DNA of 64,000 nucleotides from JAKZVK01 sp965248255 (GCA_965248255.1 CBDFIW010000001.1:558001-622000); one strand, 5' to 3'; positions 1-8,588 are shown, counted from the first letter of the stretch. Notes: generated by a model from the sequence alone, not told the origin. Program-made: numbers and translations.

Positions 1-1216
1 TCGCCAGCTTGCCGGACAGAGTGCCGTCGCCGATCAGCCGCACCAACTCGCCCAGGCCCTCAGCCGAAACGGGCGAATCTTCGATCGCCTTGCCGACGGC
101 GTTCAACGCACCGGACAAGTCGCCCTGCACCCAGTTGGCCGCTGCCTTGGGGTTACCCGTCTCCTCGGCCGCCGTTTCGAAATAGCGCGCCATCTCTTGC
201 GTCAAGGTCAGAACACGCGCATCGTATTCCGAGAGGCCGTACTCCTCGGCGAACCGGACCCGCTTGGCGGCGGGCAACTCTTCCATCGACCGCCGGATCT
301 CTTCCCTCCATTCGTCACTGACGATCAGCGGCAGCAGATCAGGCTCGGGGAAATAGCGGTAGTCATGCGCCTCTTCTTTGGAGCGCATTGCGACCGTCTC
401 CCCCGTCTGCACGTTGTAGAGGCGAGTCTGCTGGGTCACCCCGCCCCCGGCTTCGAGAACCGCCGCCTGCCGTGCAATCTCGTACTCGAGCGCGCGCTGG
501 ATAAAGCGGAACGAATTGAGATTCTTCACCTCGGCCTTGGTGCCCAGTTCCTCTTGCCCCCTGGGGCGCACCGAGACGTTGACGTCGCAACGGAGCTGCC
601 CCTTCTCCATATCGCAGTGGGAGACGCCGATGTATTGCATGATCTGCTTCAGTTCGTTGAGGTAGGCGACGGCTTCCTCAGGACTGCGGATGTCGGGTTC
701 GCTGACGATCTCTGCCAGCGGCACGCCGGCGCGGTTGAGATCGACGTAGCTATAGCGGTCGCTGTCCTTGAAGCCGTCGTGGATTGTCTTGCCGGCGTCC
801 TCCTCCAAGTGGAGTCGCGTGATGCCGATGCGCTTCGGCCCGTCGTTGGCGGGAATATCGAGCCAGCCATGTTCGGCGAGCGGCTGATCGAACTGGGAGA
901 TCTGATAGCCCTTCGGCAGATCAGGATAGAAGTAGTTCTTGCGGGCGAAGCGCGAGAAGTTGCGCACCTCGCAGTTGAGGGCCAGCGAGGCCTTGACGCC
1001 CTTGACGACCGCCTCGCGGTTGAGCACCGGCAGCGCTCCGGGCAGGCCCAACGTGACGGGGTCGGTCTGCGTGTTGGGCGGATTGCCGAAGTCGGTCGAC
1101 GAGGCGCAGAACAGCTTCGTCTTGGTCCCGAGCTGCACATGTACTTCAAGGCCGATCACCGTCTCATACCTGGCGATCGTTTCCGGACCCGCGATGCCGA
1201 CCTCAGCGACTTCCAT
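1..1216 (-). CDS. gatB: Asp-tRNA(Asn)/Glu-tRNA(Gln) amidotransferase subunit B, C-terminus cut by window edge
   Basis: GatB binds misacylated Glu-tRNA(Gln)/Asp-tRNA(Asn) and works with GatA and GatC to amidate the amino acid in the cytoplasm. I translated the minus strand from position 1216 and found an open frame to the window edge (about 405 codons; family members are about 475-500). It contains the family's opening ETVIGLEVHVQL, then ARKNYFYPDLPKGYQISQ near residue 90, and later SDPDIRS-like and DYRYFPEPDLLPL segments. The visible part covers the catalytic domain and the start of the tRNA-binding helical/YqeY-type tail. The ATG at 1216 is preceded by GGGAG eight bases upstream and a TATAAT box further up. 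No partner gatA/gatC gene lies in the window. Identity is secure; only the end is missing. Confidence 0.95.
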   Translation of the reverse strand, partial: MEVAEVGIAGPETIARYETVIGLEVHVQLGTKTKLFCASSTDFGNPPNTQTDPVTLGLPGALPVLNREAVVKGVKASLALNCEVRNFSRFARKNYFYPDLPKGYQISQFDQPLAEHGWLDIPANDGPKRIGITRLHLEEDAGKTIHDGFKDSDRYSYVDLNRAGVPLAEIVSEPDIRSPEEAVAYLNELKQIMQYIGVSHCDMEKGQLRCDVNVSVRPRGQEELGTKAEVKNLNSFRFIQRALEYEIARQAAVLEAGGGVTQQTRLYNVQTGETVAMRSKEEAHDYRYFPEPDLLPLIVSDEWREEIRRSMEELPAAKRVRFAEEYGLSEYDARVLTLTQEMARYFETAAEETGNPKAAANWVQGDLSGALNAVGKAIEDSPVSAEGLGELVRLIGDGTLSGKLA

Positions 1217-1239
1217 CACCAACTCCCGAGACCCGTCGA

Positions 1240-1446
1240 ATGCGCATTATACCTTGGCACGGCAGCCCCATCAGCCAGAAGGCCGTTGCTGAGTGGATCT
1301 TCGTCGCCTTTCTTCTGTTGGTCTACTTCGCCAATCTCCTCGGACCGCCACCGGAGCGCGTAGAGGAGATCGCCTACCTCACCTTAACGATGTGGCTCTT
1401 ACCGTTCTGGGCATGGAGTTTCGACCGGCGTAGGATCGTTGCATAG
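1240..1446 (+). CDS. Small hypothetical membrane protein (68 aa)
   Basis: Divergent from gatB. The predicted product has two hydrophobic stretches (about residues 20-34 and 46-58) and ends in a basic DRRR segment, as expected for a small inner-membrane protein with a cytoplasmic tail. I do not recognise a family. The ATG has no Shine-Dalgarno sequence and lies inside the proposed gatB promoter, so the true start may be a later codon. It could also be a chance ORF; the hydrophobic pattern is the only support. Confidence 0.4.
   Translation: MRIIPWHGSPISQKAVAEWIFVAFLLLVYFANLLGPPPERVEEIAYLTLTMWLLPFWAWSFDRRRIVA
1246..1251 (-). promoter_or_regulatory. Probable -10 box of gatB
   Basis: A perfect TATAAT hexamer on the minus strand ends 29 bases before the gatB ATG, which would give a leader of about 20-25 nt. 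No convincing -35 hexamer was seen at 16-18 bp, so this is a single-box assignment. Confidence 0.45.
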
Positions 1447-1509
1447 CAACCTATTGAATCCCGCAAATTATTATGACACTTTTTGACAGTGTGGAGCATC
1501 TATATATGT

Positions 1510-2525
1510 ATGGGCAACCCCAAAGGTGTGAAGCGGGATTTCAAGGCGCTGGAGAAGCGCCGTTTCGAAGCGATGCGGCTGCTCCACCAAGGCCACAATC
1601 AGTCCGAGACGGCGAGACGGCTGAACGTCGCTCGCCAAACCGTCAGTGAGTGGCGGCGGCAATACCGCGAGCAGGGTGCGGCCGGACTCCGCCAGGCCGG
1701 GCGCGCCGGACGCAAGCCGCTCCTCGATGCCGCACAACGCGAACGCCTGACGTCGCTGCTGCTGGAAGGCCCGGAAGCCCACGGCTTCCCAACGCCCCTG
1801 TGGAGCTGTCCGCGGGTGGCTCGGCTGACCGGAGACGAGTTCGGGGTCGCATACCACGCAGGCCACGCCTGGAAGATCCTGCGAGCGCTCGACTGGAGCC
1901 CGCAACGCCCGGCCGGAAAGGCGCGCGAGCGCAACGAAGAGCGGATCCGCACCTGGAAGCGCAAGACCTGGAAGCGCATTAAAAAAAAGCCCAAAACGAA
2001 GGCCGTACGCTCGTCTTCATCGACGAAAGCGGATTGAGTCAGAAGCCGCATCGCTGCCGCACCTGGGCGCCACGTGGCCAAACACCGGTGCTGCAGTTTA
2101 ACTTCAACTGGGAGAAGCTTTCCGTCTCGGCGGGGCTGACGCTGCGTAACTTCTACTTCCGGCTCTATCCCGGTGCGATCGGCAAAGAGCAAGTGACCGA
2201 CTTTCTCAAGGCGTTGGTACGTCATATCGATCGCCCGCTGCTGATCGTCTGGGATCGGCTGCCGGCGCACCGTAGCCGCCTGGTGCAAGAGTTCATCGAA
2301 CTCTCCGAAGGCCACATCGCAACCGAGTACTTGCCACCCTATGCGCCGGAGTTGAATCCGGTGGAATACATCTGGGCTTACTGGAAGCAGCACGAGTTGC
2401 CGAACGTCTGTCCGAAAGACTACGGCGAGCTGAACGAGCGGGCCCGCAAGGCACTCCGCCGCATGTACCGCAAACCGCGTTTGATCACGGCCTTCTGGAA
2501 ACAGTCTTCTCTTTGTTTTGACTGA
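1510..2525 (+). CDS. IS630-like transposase made from two overlapping frames by -1 frameshift
   Basis: The first frame (ATG 1510, stop 2037) encodes a winged-helix/HTH DNA-binding region with the pattern SETARRLNVARQTVSEWRR near residue 45 and ends shortly after a lysine run. The second frame continues in -1 register and supplies the catalytic DDE core: VFIDESGLSQ (first Asp), LLIVWDRLPAHRS (second Asp) and ELNPVEYIWAYWK (Glu). The second frame has no good start codon or ribosome site, but the two join exactly at the heptamer A AAA AAG at 1983-1989. Hence the natural product is probably a fused protein of about 338 residues. A start at 1483 in the same frame is possible but lacks support. Two-frame IS630 elements are known; the functional shift here is inferred. 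Confidence 0.75.
1970..1989 (+). other. Predicted programmed -1 ribosomal frameshift site
   Basis: The heptamer A AAA AAG (1983-1989) is in the zero frame of the transposase's first ORF, within a run of eight A. It is the same heptamer used in E. coli dnaX. A Shine-Dalgarno-like GGAAG (1970-1974) lies eight bases upstream, close to the stimulatory spacing in dnaX, and a short CGCTCGTC/GACG..GCG pairing follows. After a one-base slip the reading resumes at GCC (1989) directly into the catalytic domain. Confidence 0.6.
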
Positions 2526-2527
2526 CT

Positions 2528-2791
2528 CTATATTATGCGGAAGTCAATAGGCCGACTTCCGCCCTCACTTTTCAATTCACGCTGCGCAAGTTCTTCGGGG
2601 GGCTCAGTCCTGCTGCCGGTCTTTAAACTCGGTGAACCAGTTTTCGACGATGCGGATGGAGGGCTCCTGAGCCAGCGCGGCGGACGGCTCCGCCGCTTCT
2701 TGCCCCGCACCAGATTCTCCAGCGTGACGATCGCTTGGCTCAGCAACTCGCGCTCCTGGTAGAGCGCCTTCAACACCGCATCGACGTCCAT
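2528..2791 (-). CDS. Small basic hypothetical protein, C-terminus probably altered by the adjacent IS
   Basis: Start ATG at 2791 is chosen because GGGGAAGG lies seven bases upstream. The first 30 residues (MDVDAVLKALYQERELLSQ...) form an amphipathic helix, followed by a basic KKRRSRPPRW patch. From memory, short acidobacterial proteins of unknown function begin with this helix plus a basic tail. The last residues are encoded by DNA abutting the IS630-like element's right end, so the original 3' end may have been lost. No function is proposed. Confidence 0.4.
   Translation of the reverse strand: MDVDAVLKALYQERELLSQAIVTLENLVRGKKRRSRPPRWLRSPPSASSKTGSPSLKTGSRTEPPEELAQRELKSEGGSRPIDFRII
2537..2562. 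other. Perfect 9-bp stem hairpin next to the IS630-like element
   Basis: GCGGAAGTC (2537-2545) and GACTTCCGC (2554-2562) are perfectly complementary around an 8-base loop. There is no U-tract on either strand, so it is not a classic terminator. It lies just outside the element and inside the 3' end of the minus-strand small ORF. Confidence 0.5.
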
Positions 2792-3286
2792 GATGACCTT
2801 CCCCTCGCATGAGAAGACCACCACGGACGCGAGCCCGCTAGAATGGTTACTGTCGCTCTCACGGGCCCTGTCCGTGGTGGCGAAAGGCCTCGGCGGAAGC
2901 TCCATCTTCCGTCGGGGCCGCTACCATACTACCGCTTTCCGATCCCTCCTGCACGCATTTCTAGAGAATCTAAACGAATTTTAAGGCGCCGACAGCCCCT
3001 GAAGACGGTGCGCTGTCGGTGAGCCGACCTAGCCCAGGGGGACATTGAGAACACGCAGTCCGTGCGAAAAAGGGCTCCCGTCCCGTTTAGGGCCCCGTTT
3101 AGGGCCAAGGCCCTCCCGATCCTCAAGAACGAACGCGTCTACGCCTGAGCGTCACCAAGGCCCCAAGGGGCCGTCCCCGTCCGGGGCTGCGATGCCGGCC
3201 GACTCAGTTTGGGCTCCTGTCCCCGCCCAGTTCTTTTGGGTCCCTTGCCCCAAGTCCGGCCTGAAGACCCTTGGCCTGAAGACCCT
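2792..3286. other. Noncoding stretch with two short tandem duplications
   Basis: No credible gene seen; the open frames here are low-complexity Pro/Ser/Arg-rich shadows without ribosome sites. It carries a perfect 12-bp tandem duplication (CCGTTTAGGGCC at 3083-3094 and 3095-3106) and a perfect 15-bp one (GGCCTGAAGACCCTT at 3258-3272 and 3273-3287). The second ends exactly on the first base of the IS3-like element. Confidence 0.6.
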
Positions 3287-3547
3287 TGGAGTGGACCCCT
3301 GTGGCGAGGCCAAGAAAGTAGGGACGGGTCGCGGTTGACTGAAAAAGGATAGCCAATCCAGCCCAATGGGGGCATGATCAACTCATCCGGGGAAGCGGAG
3401 GCGGGCTCTGCTGGAGAGCAACCCACCAAGGAATACCCGGCCGCAGACTCATCGCAACGATGAGGGCGGGGTGCTCGCCTACTGAGGCCGCATCCCGCCT
3501 TGTGCTGCGCCATCGGATCGATAGATCTGCTCATGCCTTAAGAAAAC

Positions 3548-4378
3548 TCAGGCGGCGTTAGCCGCCTCTTCCCACAGCCGCTCATACTCTTGCGGCGGCC
3601 GATAGCCCAGCGCCGAATGCAATCGCGTACGATTGTATTCCCGCTCAATATAAGCGCCGATCTCGGCCTGCGCCTGGGCCAAACTTTCATACTCGCTGCA
3701 GTCGACTTCCTCGCTTTTCAAAGTCTTGAAAAAGCTTTCCACGTACGCGTTGTCCTGCGGGCAGCCCTTGCGGCTCATCGATATCCTCGCGCCCGCTTGC
3801 CGCAGGGTGGCTACATAAGCTTCCGCGGCGTACTGCGAACCTTGATCGGAATGATGAATCCAGCCCGGCGCCGGACGCCGGCTGCTCAACGCTTGTTGCA
3901 GCGCCGCCAGCGGCAATTCGGTTTTCAGGTTCGGACCCACGGCCCAGCCCACCACGCGCCGCGAATACACGTCCAACACCACCGCCACATAGACGAAGTG
4001 GTTTCCCAATCGTACGTAGCTGAGATCGGAGCCCCACAGTTTGTTGGGACCCGTGGGTTGGAAATCGCGCGTCAGGTTTTCATAACGCCGCAGCGAGTGC
4101 TTCGAATCGGTCGTTCGCGGAACGGTGCGGCGACGTCGCCGCAAGAGCTTCTCTTCGCGCATCACCCGTTGCACGCGCTTGCGATTGACCAGCAGCTTTT
4201 GACGGCGCAGCTGTTGGGTCGTCCGCCGGGTGCCGTAGGCCGGATGGTCCAAGGCGGCGTGGACAATGGCCTGCCGCAGTTCCCCGACCTGCTCGCTGTC
4301 GGGTTTGGCCTGGCGGTAGAGGCTGGCTCGCGCCAGTCCGCTCAAGCGGCACAAATCGCGCGTGCTCAGCGTGCTCAT
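3548..4378 (-). CDS. IS3-family transposase OrfB (DDE integrase core)
   Basis: 276 residues, full length for an OrfB. It begins with an HTH_21-type segment (ALDHPAYGTRRTTQQLR) and continues into an rve integrase core. Catalytic residues are visible: Asp in LWGSDLSYVRLG (near 117), Asp in WIHHSDQGSQY (near 177) and Glu in NAYVESFFKTLKSEEV (near 213). The C-terminus RTRLHSALGYRPPQEYE is typical. Its ATG overlaps the stop of the reconstructed orfA reading frame, as expected for translational coupling or frameshifting. This half of the transposase looks intact. Confidence 0.92.
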   Translation of the reverse strand: MSTLSTRDLCRLSGLARASLYRQAKPDSEQVGELRQAIVHAALDHPAYGTRRTTQQLRRQKLLVNRKRVQRVMREEKLLRRRRRTVPRTTDSKHSLRRYENLTRDFQPTGPNKLWGSDLSYVRLGNHFVYVAVVLDVYSRRVVGWAVGPNLKTELPLAALQQALSSRRPAPGWIHHSDQGSQYAAEAYVATLRQAGARISMSRKGCPQDNAYVESFFKTLKSEEVDCSEYESLAQAQAEIGAYIEREYNRTRLHSALGYRPPQEYERLWEEAANAA

Positions 4379-4760
4379 GTTGCCTTGCCGCCTTGCGGCC
4401 CGTACTTCCTCAGCGACGCGCCGGTTCCACTGACGATGCTCGGCCGGCGCAGATCCTCGACACGCCGCAAGGCTGCGGACAAAAAATCAATCTCCATGGC
4501 CTGGCGGCCGACTTTGCGTTCCAGCTCCGCGAGGCGGGCCTGGGCTTCGTGGCCGGGCTCGACACGGGCGCTGCCGCCGGGACGCGCCCCGCGCCGGGAA
4601 AGGCTTCCTCGACGCCGTAGCGCTCGACTTGTGCCAGCCAGTCGTAGAGCTTTTCGCGCTTCACCTCCAGCTCGCGCGCGAGAGCCGAGCCGGACTCGCC
4701 GGCTTCGAGCCGCCGGACGGCCGCCAGCTTGAACTCCTTCGTGAATCGTCTTCGAGACAA
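4375..4760 (-). pseudogene. IS3-family OrfA (HTH protein) broken by a one-base deletion
   Basis: From ATG 4760 the product starts MSRRRFTKEFKLAAVRRLE, the classic IS3 OrfA helix-turn-helix, through VERYGVEEAFPG (about residue 56). After that the open frame becomes low-complexity and stops at 4410. In the -1 frame the expected leucine-zipper tail continues (GGSARVEPGHEAQ..., AELERKVGRQAMEIDFLSAAL, ..., GPQGGKAT) and its stop overlaps the orfB ATG. The break lies in the GC-rich run near 4585-4600. No slippery heptamer is present and it is not the normal IS3 shift position, so a one-base deletion or a sequencing error is more likely than programmed shifting. Confidence 0.8.
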
Positions 4761-4906
4761 TCGAACCTCCTTACCGTTCCCTGGTTCATTGTCCCTTCTC
4801 TACTGGTCTCGCTTTTCGGGTCCATTCCAGTTCTCCGTCAGAATGTACCAGCCGCTCGTCTTGGCCCTATGCTATACTCAGCTTCGTACAAAAGAGAGAA
4901 GCGGAC

Positions 4907-4912
4907 AAGGAG
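4907..4912 (+). promoter_or_regulatory. rpsO ribosome-binding site
   Basis: AAGGAG twelve bases before the rpsO ATG. A TATACT hexamer at 4873-4878 is a plausible -10 box; no good -35 was found 16-18 bp upstream. The IS3-like element ends only 44 bp before that box, so the original upstream promoter context may have been displaced. Confidence 0.5.
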
Positions 4913-4924
4913 ACGGAACGTCGA

Positions 4925-5194
4925 ATGCCCTTGGCAGCTCAGGCCAAGAAAGAGATCATCGCGGACAACCGCACCCACTCCAAGGACGTGGGGTCACCTG
5001 AGGTACAGGTCGCCATCCTTACTCAGAGAGTCAAGGATTTGACCGAGCACCTCAAGCAGCATCGCAAGGATTTCTCTTCGCAACGCGGACTGCTGACCAT
5101 GGTCAGCCGCCGGCGCCGATTGCTGCGCTACGTCAGGAACTGTAGTCCTGAAAGATACCGGACATTGATCAAGAAGCTTGGCCTGCGAGGATAA
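4925..5194 (+). CDS. rpsO: 30S ribosomal protein S15
   Basis: 89 residues, the usual S15 length. Recognisable blocks are DVGSPEVQVAILTQRV (residues 21-36), the LTEHLKQHRKDFSSQRGLL helix and MVSRRRRLLRYV. S15 binds the central domain of 16S rRNA early in 30S assembly. It is followed after 283 bp by pnp in the same direction, the widespread rpsO-pnp arrangement. In many bacteria the intergenic RNA is processed by RNase III and S15 controls its own translation; I saw no decisive structure here. Confidence 0.98.
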   Translation: MPLAAQAKKEIIADNRTHSKDVGSPEVQVAILTQRVKDLTEHLKQHRKDFSSQRGLLTMVSRRRRLLRYVRNCSPERYRTLIKKLGLRG

Positions 5195-5477
5195 CGTTCC
5201 CTCGTGGATTGGATCGCCCGAGCAGACGCGAAGGGTTGACTTCGCGAAAGTAACCAGACAGCGGACCATCCCGAGCCGGTGTTCCGATCGGTCGGGGAGC
5301 CGCTTTTATTGTTTGGGCGCGTGTACCGGCCCCTGAGCCTGGTCCACCGCTAGCGGCCGTCACGGCAGAGTGGCCCTTCCCCTTCCCTCGAAAACCTGAA
5401 CGCTTTGACTGGGAGAAATGCACCCGGTGGAGGCGAACTGTAACCGGGGCCTTGTCCCCGAGATGAAAAGAGAACCT

Positions 5478-7595
5478 ATGAAACAGACAGTAGAAATTGA
5501 GCTTGGTCATCGTACGCTGAAGCTCGAAACAGGCCGTTTGGCCAAGCAGGCAGGTGGCTCGGTGTTGGTGACCTGCGGAGAGTCGAGCGTCCTAGTGACG
5601 GCGACTGCCGCCGATCACACGCGCGAGGGGATCAGCTTTTTCCCTTTGACGGTGGATTACCGCGAATACACCTATTCCGCCGGCAGACTTCCCGGCGGCT
5701 ACATTAAGCGAGAGGGTCGTCCCTCGGAGAAAGAAGTCCTTACCAGCCGTCTCATCGACCGTCCCATTCGTCCGTTGTTCCCCGCAGGGTTTCGCAACGA
5801 GACGCAGGTCATTGCGTTGGTGCTTTCGGCTGACCCTGAATTCGACCCAAGCACCTTGGCTCTAGCCGGAGCGTCGGCTGCTCTATCGATCTCGCCGATT
5901 CCGTTCATGACGACGATCGGTGCGGTCCGCGTAGGCCGGATCGATGGCGAATGGGTTATCAACCCCGGCTACAAGCAACTCGAAACCACCGACATCAGCG
6001 TTATCGTTGCCGCCGCGGACGAAGGGATCGTGATGGTGGAGGCCCAGACGTCGGAAGCCGCCGAGGCCGACATCCTCGAAGCGATCAAGGTAGGGCACGA
6101 TGCGTGCCGCCAAGTCATTGGAGCCATTCGGGAGCTGACCGAGAAAGCCGGTAAGACCAAACTGGAGGTCGAACCTCCCGCCTTCGACGAAGCGGCCTAT
6201 AAGGAGTTCGCGGCGCAGTGGAGCAGCCGGCTGAATGAAGCCTTGGATACCAGCCAGTGCTCGAAACTCGATAGCCAAGTCAAGGTGAAGGGCCTCAAGG
6301 AAGAGGTCCTCGCGCAGTATGAAGAGGATGACGAAAAAAAGACGGACGCCGGTAATTTTTTCAGCCGGTTGAAGGAAACGCTCTTCCGCGAGTCGATTCT
6401 CCAAAACCGGCGGCGCCCCGACGGCCGGGCTTTCGACGAGATCCGCGACATCACGTGCGAAGTTTCACAACTCCCCCGGACCCACGGTTCGGGCGTGTTC
6501 ACCCGGGGTGAGACCCAAGCCCTAGCGACCGTCACGCTTGCAACCGCCGGAGAGGGTCAACGTCAGGAGAAGCTCGAAGATCCGGACCACCAGAAGAGAT
6601 TCATGGTGCACTACAATTTTCCTCCGTTCAGCGTGGGAGAAGTCGCCTTTTTGCGTGGGGCCGGGCGGCGCGAGATCGGCCACGGCATGTTAGCCGAGCG
6701 TGCGCTTACGGCGGTGCTTCCTGACGAGGAGTCGTTTCCCTACACAATCCGCGTTGTGAGCGACATTCTGGAATCCAACGGATCCAGCTCGATGGCCACT
6801 GTCTGCGGAGGCACGCTCGCCATGATGGATGCCGGCGTGCCACTCAAAGCTCCGGTTGCCGGTATCGCCATGGGCTTGGTGATGGAGGGTGACGACCACG
6901 CCGTGTTGACTGATATCGCCGGCGCCGAGGATCACTACGGTGACATGGACTTCAAAGTTGCCGGCACGACCGCAGGTATCACCGCGCTGCAAATGGACAT
7001 CAAGCAGCCCAACGTGAGCCACGAAGTACTCGAAAAAGCGTTGGAACAAGCGAAGCGGGCCCGGCTCTCGATCCTGGAGACGATGAGCGCCGCCATCGAC
7101 GCGCCTCGCAAGGATATCTCGCCCCATGCGCCTCGCATCTATACGCTCAACATTCCGACCAACAAGATTCGCGACGTCATCGGACCGGGCGGAAAAATGA
7201 TCAAAAGCATTGTCGCGGAAACTGGAGCGAAGGTGGACGTGGCCGACGACGGCACGGTGCATGTGGCATCGAGCGACGAGGCGGCCGCGAACCAGGCCAT
7301 CCAGATGATCAAAGATCTGACCGCGAGCCCGGAGGTCGGCAAGACCTATCTGGGCAAGGTGACGCGTATCGTCGATTTCGGAGCGTTTGTGGAGATCTTC
7401 CCCGGAACCGAGGGACTGCTGCACATCAGCGAGATCGCCGAGCATCGCATCCGCGAGGTCAAGGACGAGCTCAAGATGGCCGATCAGATTCTCGTCAAGT
7501 GCCTCGCTCTCGACGGCAACAAGATCAAGCTGAGCCGCAAAGCCGTCTTGCGCGAACAACGCGACAAGCGCAAGCCGGCACAACAGGACGCATAG
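5478..7595 (+). CDS. pnp: Polyribonucleotide nucleotidyltransferase (PNPase)
   Basis: About 705 residues, family-typical. PNPase degrades RNA 3' to 5' by phosphorolysis and can work in a degradosome. Order: first RNase PH domain (about 5-140), helical linker (240-305, with a DDEKKTD insert), second RNase PH domain (from RPDGRAFDEIRDI near 312), active-site region IAGAEDHYGDMDFK (near 478), KH domain with GPGGKMIKSI (near 569) and S1 domain with GKVTRIVDFGAFVE (near 625). ATG 5478 is preferred because the mature family N-terminus starts with KQTVEIELG and AAGAGAA precedes it; ATG 5463 or 5418 would add 5 or 20 poorly conserved residues. Confidence 0.98.
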   Translation: MKQTVEIELGHRTLKLETGRLAKQAGGSVLVTCGESSVLVTATAADHTREGISFFPLTVDYREYTYSAGRLPGGYIKREGRPSEKEVLTSRLIDRPIRPLFPAGFRNETQVIALVLSADPEFDPSTLALAGASAALSISPIPFMTTIGAVRVGRIDGEWVINPGYKQLETTDISVIVAAADEGIVMVEAQTSEAAEADILEAIKVGHDACRQVIGAIRELTEKAGKTKLEVEPPAFDEAAYKEFAAQWSSRLNEALDTSQCSKLDSQVKVKGLKEEVLAQYEEDDEKKTDAGNFFSRLKETLFRESILQNRRRPDGRAFDEIRDITCEVSQLPRTHGSGVFTRGETQALATVTLATAGEGQRQEKLEDPDHQKRFMVHYNFPPFSVGEVAFLRGAGRREIGHGMLAERALTAVLPDEESFPYTIRVVSDILESNGSSSMATVCGGTLAMMDAGVPLKAPVAGIAMGLVMEGDDHAVLTDIAGAEDHYGDMDFKVAGTTAGITALQMDIKQPNVSHEVLEKALEQAKRARLSILETMSAAIDAPRKDISPHAPRIYTLNIPTNKIRDVIGPGGKMIKSIVAETGAKVDVADDGTVHVASSDEAAANQAIQMIKDLTASPEVGKTYLGKVTRIVDFGAFVEIFPGTEGLLHISEIAEHRIREVKDELKMADQILVKCLALDGNKIKLSRKAVLREQRDKRKPAQQDA

Positions 7596-7663
7596 GCTGT
7601 CGTTGCGGACATGCCTCCACCAACCCGGGGGGTGTGGCCCGCAAGCTCAAGCCCGGGCCTGGG

Positions 7664-8386
7664 TCACGACCGGCCGAAGAACATCAAGTGCTGCCAGGGT
7701 AGCTCGTTGTATTCGCGAACGAGCTTGAGCCCGATCGGCGGGAACTCTCTAAGGATCTGATCCTTGCTCATCTTGTGGAGCAGGTTGATAGGCACAGTCG
7801 GGTCTTCCAACCGGAATTCGGCGAGGGCGATGGCACCGTCGGGTTTGAGGCTTTCCCGCATGGCTCGCAGCATCTGCTCGGGATACGCGAACTCGTGATA
7901 GACGTCGACCAACAGGATCAGGTCCACTTCAGCTGTGGGTAGTTTGGGGTCGGCTGGGCCTCCGAGGATCGGCTCGATGTTGTCGACACCGGCGGCCCGG
8001 GCGCGTTCGTCAAGCAGCTTGAGCATCTCCGGCTGAATGTCCACCGCGAGCACGCGGCCTTTCGGACCGACTCGCTTCGCCATCCGCAGCGTATAGAAGC
8101 CGTTACCGCAACCGACGTCCACGACGGTTTGACCCTTCTTGATGCGCAGGGCCTTCAGGAGTTGCTTGGGGCGCTCCTCGCTATCGCGCTCTTTTCGGAT
8201 GAGCCAGGGGGCGCCATGGTAGCTCATCGTCTGGGCAATGGAGCGGCCCCTGTAGGAGGTGAGCGGAGGCGGGAGTCGTTGGTCCGCCGCCGCTTCGCTG
8301 CTTTGCGCAGGGAACAGGGCGAGCGCTAGGCCTGCGATCGCGGCCGGCGTGGCAAGAGGATAGAGGCGTCTCAAACAGAAGCGCAT
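7664..8386 (-). CDS. Exported class I SAM-dependent methyltransferase
   Basis: 240 residues. Residues 1-33 form a Sec signal peptide (basic FCLRRLY, hydrophobic LATPAAIAGLALALFP, then an Ala-rich cleavage region). The body is a Rossmann methyltransferase: motif I VVDVGCGNGFY (88-98), motif II LAVDIQPEM, and LILLVDVYHEF for motif III. Similar periplasmic methyltransferase-like proteins of unknown substrate occur in Acidobacteriota and Proteobacteria. SAM is not expected outside the cytoplasm, so either the segment is a membrane anchor with the domain facing inward or the protein uses the fold differently. It converges with pnp. Confidence 0.82.
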   Translation of the reverse strand: MRFCLRRLYPLATPAAIAGLALALFPAQSSEAAADQRLPPPLTSYRGRSIAQTMSYHGAPWLIRKERDSEERPKQLLKALRIKKGQTVVDVGCGNGFYTLRMAKRVGPKGRVLAVDIQPEMLKLLDERARAAGVDNIEPILGGPADPKLPTAEVDLILLVDVYHEFAYPEQMLRAMRESLKPDGAIALAEFRLEDPTVPINLLHKMSKDQILREFPPIGLKLVREYNELPWQHLMFFGRS

Positions 8387-8588
8387 TCAGGTAGTCCGGT
8401 AGCGGAGGGAAGTGAAGCTACTCATCATAGCCGAGGCGGCGAGAAGGACCGCGGGTCGCGGCGGGCCCCACGCTACATGTGTGGGGAGCGCCCTTCGGAT
8501 GGAGCGGCAGGGTACGGACGGACTGGCCGCTTTTCACGCCCTGGTAACGATGTTCTGTAACAATGAGTCACAGGCGGCGTGCGCCGAG

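Larger units (their letters stand above)
1469..2532 (+). mobile_element. IS630-family-like insertion sequence (first of two unrelated IS630 types)
   Basis: Span set around the two-frame DDE transposase at 1510-2525. TA dinucleotides, the usual IS630 target, flank both sides (1469-1470 and 2529-2532). Terminal inverted repeats are weak: left and right flanks share only a CCGCA...TGCGG pairing and short AT-rich similarity, so the exact ends are uncertain. The element sits between the small ORF after gatB and the truncated-looking ORF at 2528-2791. Its transposase is clearly different from the IS630-type copies at 33.3 and 61.4 kb. Confidence 0.6.
3287..4829 (-). mobile_element. IS3-family-like insertion sequence with imperfect ~26-bp inverted ends
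   Basis: Left end TGGAGTGGACCCCTGTGGCG (from 3287) matches the reverse complement of the right end, TGGAATGGACCCGAAAAGCG (ending 4829); 19 of 26 positions agree: TGGA, TGGACCC, GCGAG and CCA blocks. Both begin with TG, as IS3-family ends do. Inside are minus-strand orfA and orfB with ATGA overlap. About 260 bp of noncoding DNA lies between the orfB stop and the left end. I saw no clear 3-5 bp target duplication (CCT on the left, GTT on the right). Element length is 1543 bp. Confidence 0.7.

Noticed and set aside
197..1363. 388-residue plus-strand open frame
   Set aside because: It is antisense to gatB; its Leu/Arg/Val-rich product has no family pattern and the minus strand holds a clear GatB.
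3139..3534. 131-residue minus-strand open frame
   Set aside because: Low-complexity Ser/Pro/Gly sequence over tandem repeats and the IS3 left end, no ribosome site, no recognisable fold.
4375..4760. Programmed frameshift inside IS3 OrfA
   Set aside because: No slippery heptamer at the break, and the location is not the usual OrfA/OrfB junction.
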